From the NCBI RefSeq assembly GCF_918698085.1, contig NZ_CAKKLP010000006.1, positions 1 through 64,000 of the forward strand: DNA of 64,000 nt, written 5' to 3'. A program made the position numbers and the translations under genes. This document shows positions 61,352-64,000 of this stretch, in pieces. The notes below the pieces were generated by a model. That model was not told where the DNA came from, searched no databases, and worked only from the letters and a program-made list of their open reading frames with translations. This DNA comes from Chryseobacterium sp. Bi04. GTDB taxonomy: Bacteria > Bacteroidota > Bacteroidia > Flavobacteriales > Weeksellaceae. The first letter of the stretch is position 1. Every line of letters begins with the position of its first letter.

Positions 61352-61937
61352 ATAACAGATCAGGTCTGTGTATTTGTCCTTTTGCCCGTGTAAGCGATCG
61401 CTGTGTGATGCCCAGGTATGATGCCAGATCCTGTGTCGCTATGCGCTGAACAAGCATCGGTTCGCTAGACAGGACATGACGGTATTTATCCACAGCGGAT
61501 TTATTATTGTAATTCAGCAGATAATGTTCCTTTTGGGTATACTCCTGTTCCATCACCGACTTTATCACTCCGTTCCAAGCGGTCACCTGGCCAAGCAGAT
61601 GCTGATAGTCCGGGTAGTTTATCCTGTAGATTATGCTGTCTTCTATAGTCCTGATACTCCTTCTGGATTTTTCCTGTGCCACAAACTCCGAAAACGAGGT
61701 GACAAATTCATTTTCAAACTTGAAGCAGGTTATATTTTCCTTTCCTTCTTTGTCGACAGCATATGCTTTTACAGCGCCACTGGCGATAAATCCAATATGA
61801 CGGCAGGATTCATCCTCACGAATAAAAAAATCACCTTTTTTTAAGCGGACCGGTTTGAAGAACTGTGCAGAAAAGTTGATTTCCCCGGCAGACAGTCCTC
61901 CTGTTGAGGATAGATAATTTTCAAATATGTCAGTCAT
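61350..61937 (-). CDS. Crp/Fnr-family transcriptional regulator
   Basis: 195 aa from the ATG at 61937 (MTDIFENYLSS, the usual start of this group in Bacteroidota); a longer frame from 62003 adds 22 basic residues and is not preferred. cNMP-binding-type beta-roll (FIREDESCRHIGFIASGAVKAY), then a helix and HTH_Crp (RIATQDLASYLGITQRSLTRAK). It lacks the Fnr cysteines. Same high-GC composition as the hydrolase gene 53 nt downstream, which it may control. Confidence 0.92.
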   Translation of the reverse strand: MTDIFENYLSSTGGLSAGEINFSAQFFKPVRLKKGDFFIREDESCRHIGFIASGAVKAYAVDKEGKENITCFKFENEFVTSFSEFVAQEKSRRSIRTIEDSIIYRINYPDYQHLLGQVTAWNGVIKSVMEQEYTQKEHYLLNYNNKSAVDKYRHVLSSEPMLVQRIATQDLASYLGITQRSLTRAKGQIHRPDLL

Positions 61938-62158
61938 TTCGCAATCTTTCGTCCTTTTATTTTCTTTTTTTAACTGCCTGTGGATAGATACCAAATCCAA
62001 CATCCAAATCTAACAATTATTATATATTCAAAAAAAGCTGCGATATAACCTTTTTTAGTAAACAACGAGCTAGAGGTAATTGCCAGATAAAACAGACTGA
62101 CACAGAAGGTCATATCTTTATAATTAACATTATGGAAGCTTAGCCGTCAAGTGCATTA

Positions 62159-62196
62159 TAAAAAAACCGTCATTAAACTTAACAAGCAATGACGGT
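62159..62196 (-). terminator. terminator after the C1 protease gene
   Basis: ACCGTCATT (62166-62174) pairs with AATGACGGT (62188-62196), followed by six T's on the minus strand. Confidence 0.85.
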
Positions 62197-62249
62197 CATC
62201 CATTTTAAATAATACCTGACCCGAATTCAGGCCATATTATTTATTCTTA

Positions 62250-63128
62250 TTATTGTACATATGCTATATAAGATTCATTAATAGCACCTTTAGTTGTTTT
62301 TGCAAAAAAGGAATAGTCAATCCAAAAATAACCATTACTTCCCCAAGATGAACCCCAAGAATTCTGTACTTTAAAGGCTTGTTTAGCATCATCATATCCT
62401 ATCACACAAATTGCATGTCCACCATACACTTTCCCAGAATGTGATTTCCAAACCCATCCTGTAGAAGACATATTATAGAAACTTTGATCCACAGTTATTC
62501 CTATGATTATCGGAAGCTTCATGCTTAGTAATGTTTTTATATTAGTTAAATCAGTTTTGTTTACAGTAGCCCAAGTCGTGAATTTATGTGCACTTGCTGC
62601 CTGTTTTTGTGTAGCATTAGGCTGTGTTGAACATTCCACATCTGTATAAGGCATTTCTGACCAACTGCATACCCCTTGATTTTTTATTAAGTCTAATCCA
62701 TAGCTAACATAAGTTCCACCTGAACAATCACCTATTTTAATCTGATTATACACATATTCGGGACTTCTAGGTTCTGTAACACCTTTAAAGTTATATTCTA
62801 AAGCACTTGCAGCTGCATAAGCTGTTGCCCAGGCAACACATGATCCCTCATTACCCTGATCACCAATTGCAGAACCCGCAATAGTAAAACTAGATGGTAA
62901 AGCAGCTTGTACTGAAGTGGCACTTTTCCCAAGGTATTTCATTGCCAAAGCATTAACATCCACTTTCTGAAAAGACTCATATGTTTTTGAATCAACAAAT
63001 TTTGCACCTAATGCATACTGCTTAGAGGGATCCGGGATATCAGCTAAATTACTTTGTTCAGAAGAATTGGTACAGGAGGAAATAGAAAATATCCCTACTG
63101 CTGCAATAATAAGTTTTAAATTTTTCAT
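62250..63128 (-). CDS. papain-family (C1) cysteine protease lipoprotein
   Basis: 292 aa with lipobox SISSC (Cys19). Catalytic set: oxyanion Gln91 and Cys97 (DQGNEGSCVAWA), His238 (YGGHAICVIGYDD), Asn256 (QNSWGSSWG). The segment before the active site (about residues 20-80) is short for a propeptide. Additional cysteines at 135, 154 and 166 may form disulfides. Secreted protease attached to a membrane; substrate unknown. AT-rich and monocistronic. Confidence 0.92.
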   Translation of the reverse strand: MKNLKLIIAAVGIFSISSCTNSSEQSNLADIPDPSKQYALGAKFVDSKTYESFQKVDVNALAMKYLGKSATSVQAALPSSFTIAGSAIGDQGNEGSCVAWATAYAAASALEYNFKGVTEPRSPEYVYNQIKIGDCSGGTYVSYGLDLIKNQGVCSWSEMPYTDVECSTQPNATQKQAASAHKFTTWATVNKTDLTNIKTLLSMKLPIIIGITVDQSFYNMSSTGWVWKSHSGKVYGGHAICVIGYDDAKQAFKVQNSWGSSWGSNGYFWIDYSFFAKTTKGAINESYIAYVQ

Positions 63129-63572
63129 AATACTATAAATATTTTTAGAGAATAAATATATATGCTATTTTCAAAGATTTATGATAAATTATTATTTATT
63201 TTTCAATTAAAATAATTTTTTAATAAATTATTTATAAACAAAAAGCAATTTATAAGTTGAAACATAAAAAATTGACTTTTTTTCTTTGAATCAATAAATA
63301 TTTAGAATTTTTATACGGCATCTTTATTAATTATTCAATTAACCGTTAATCCGTAACACTTTTACTTTTATCTTTTTTATAATCTGTTTGCATTTGGGTC
63401 AGCTATAAAAGCACTTGAGAATATTCCTTTTTGTACTCACTACAAACTTAACCATGTCCAGAAGTAACAAAAGTATGTTGCTGTAATTTCAAAGCTCATT
63501 TTTCTTTTTATCAGGAAGACTTGCTTATATTTGAGAGCTGGCAAAATTTGAGAACACTATAACGCTTAGAAT
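63129..63572. other. AT-rich intergenic region
   Basis: 444 bp between divergent lipoprotein genes. TATATTTG at 63526-63533 fits the -7 consensus for the downstream plus-strand gene; otherwise nothing is recognised. Confidence 0.5.
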
Positions 63573-64000
63573 ATGAAAATACAACTTAGCTATTTATTTA
63601 TTTTATTATATACCCTTGTAAGCTGTCAGGAAAAATCAACCATCAATGATCTGAAATTTTCTAACTATTCAGGTCATCCAAAAAAAATTACAGAGATCAT
63701 CACTTTTTCAAATCAAAATATTGATAAAAGCATTTCTTATTTTGACAAAGATGGCTTTCTGACAAAAATTGAATCTTTTAATTTAGCCAAAAGCGAATTC
63801 CCTGATAAAAGATTTCTAAGTGATATTACACAATATAAATCACAGGGTAAAGCTAAACGCTATTTCGAAACTATCAATCCTGAAAATAAGAAGATAGAAG
63901 GTAAGGGCTATTTTGAAAAAATTTCTGATTCTTTATATAAGAGAGTTTCAAATTTTAATGTTGACAGTACATCGCTTAACAAACTATTTTATTTTGACAA
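63573..64000 (+). CDS. hypothetical lipoprotein, 5' part (runs off the window)
   Basis: Starts MKIQLSYLFILLYTLVSCQE, with lipobox LVSC (Cys18); 142 complete codons are inside the window and no stop occurs. The mature part is Lys/Asp/Ser-rich with strands such as ITFSNQNIDKSISYFDKDGF and YFETINPENKKIEGKGYFEK, which look like MORN- or RHS-like YxxxG repeats of small lipoproteins; this is only a visual impression. Confidence 0.7.
   Translation, partial: MKIQLSYLFILLYTLVSCQEKSTINDLKFSNYSGHPKKITEIITFSNQNIDKSISYFDKDGFLTKIESFNLAKSEFPDKRFLSDITQYKSQGKAKRYFETINPENKKIEGKGYFEKISDSLYKRVSNFNVDSTSLNKLFYFD

Noticed and set aside
1..64000. CRISPR array or prophage
   Set aside because: No regularly spaced identical repeats with unique spacers, and no phage structural, integrase or lysis genes were recognised.

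Overview
The window is a chromosomal segment of a low-GC Flavobacteriia member (Bacteroidota), most likely Chryseobacterium or a close relative. The evidence is the Bacteroidota promoter element TAnnTTTG upstream of several genes, type IX secretion (T9SS) sorting domains, a TonB/SusC-type receptor, LepB/WbqC/DUF5683/ParAB gene order, a MKNLKK...GG 'bacteriocin-like' leader typical of Chryseobacterium, and many short AT-rich intergenic inverted repeats. Most of the window is ordinary chromosome and most genes are on the minus strand.

Layout. 1-640: the 3' end of an insertion sequence with its terminal repeat, then three near-identical tRNA-Asp genes. 640-6230 (minus): thioredoxin, a cysteine desulfurase, a PrcB-like lipoprotein, and a tight four-gene set (HAD phosphatase, DprE2-like SDR, DprE1-like FAD oxidase, UbiA-type DPPR synthase) that resembles the mycobacterial pathway to polyprenyl-phospho-arabinose. 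6338-17802 (minus): an OmpA lipoprotein, a lipocalin-like lipoprotein, an S8 protease, WbqC, LepB, DapB, DUF5683, ParB, ParA, TonB and PurA. 17967-25981 (plus, except ABC-F): a HEPN-like orphan, a lipase-like hydrolase, a four-unit repeat block, an ABC-F ATPase, Hpt, Adk, Obg, a DUF6438 lipoprotein and a small outer-membrane barrel. 26050-33300 (minus): three tandem beta-roll surface proteins between two paralogous T9SS cargo proteins, with a decayed fourth copy beside them. 33599-42028: two DEAD-box helicases around TatD, DUF4269, GSCFA, polyprenyl synthase and a PiT/DUF47 phosphate transporter pair.

42455-46068 holds a six-cysteine double-glycine-leader peptide gene, DUF2461, an FkbM methyltransferase and a flippase. 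46237-53018 (minus) is a four-gene unit: TonB-dependent receptor, DUF4876 lipoprotein, DUF6850 barrel and di-haem cytochrome c peroxidase. 53230-57806 (minus) has two glycosyltransferases, aspartate ammonia-lyase and an AmpD-like amidase lipoprotein. 57942-58231 is a tRNA Ser-Pro-Arg operon, followed by a solitary copy of the same IS end seen at the left edge. The right end (58300-64000) is accessory: a class I terpene synthase, a visibly GC-richer pair (Crp/Fnr regulator and metallo-beta-lactamase-fold hydrolase), a papain-like protease lipoprotein and the start of another lipoprotein that runs off the window.

The most interesting items are the DPA-like pathway in a Gram-negative, the Cys-rich secreted peptide, the receptor/peroxidase operon, the expanding and decaying beta-roll family, the terpene synthase and the HEPN-like orphan. 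Functional calls are from motif recognition only; no database search was run.
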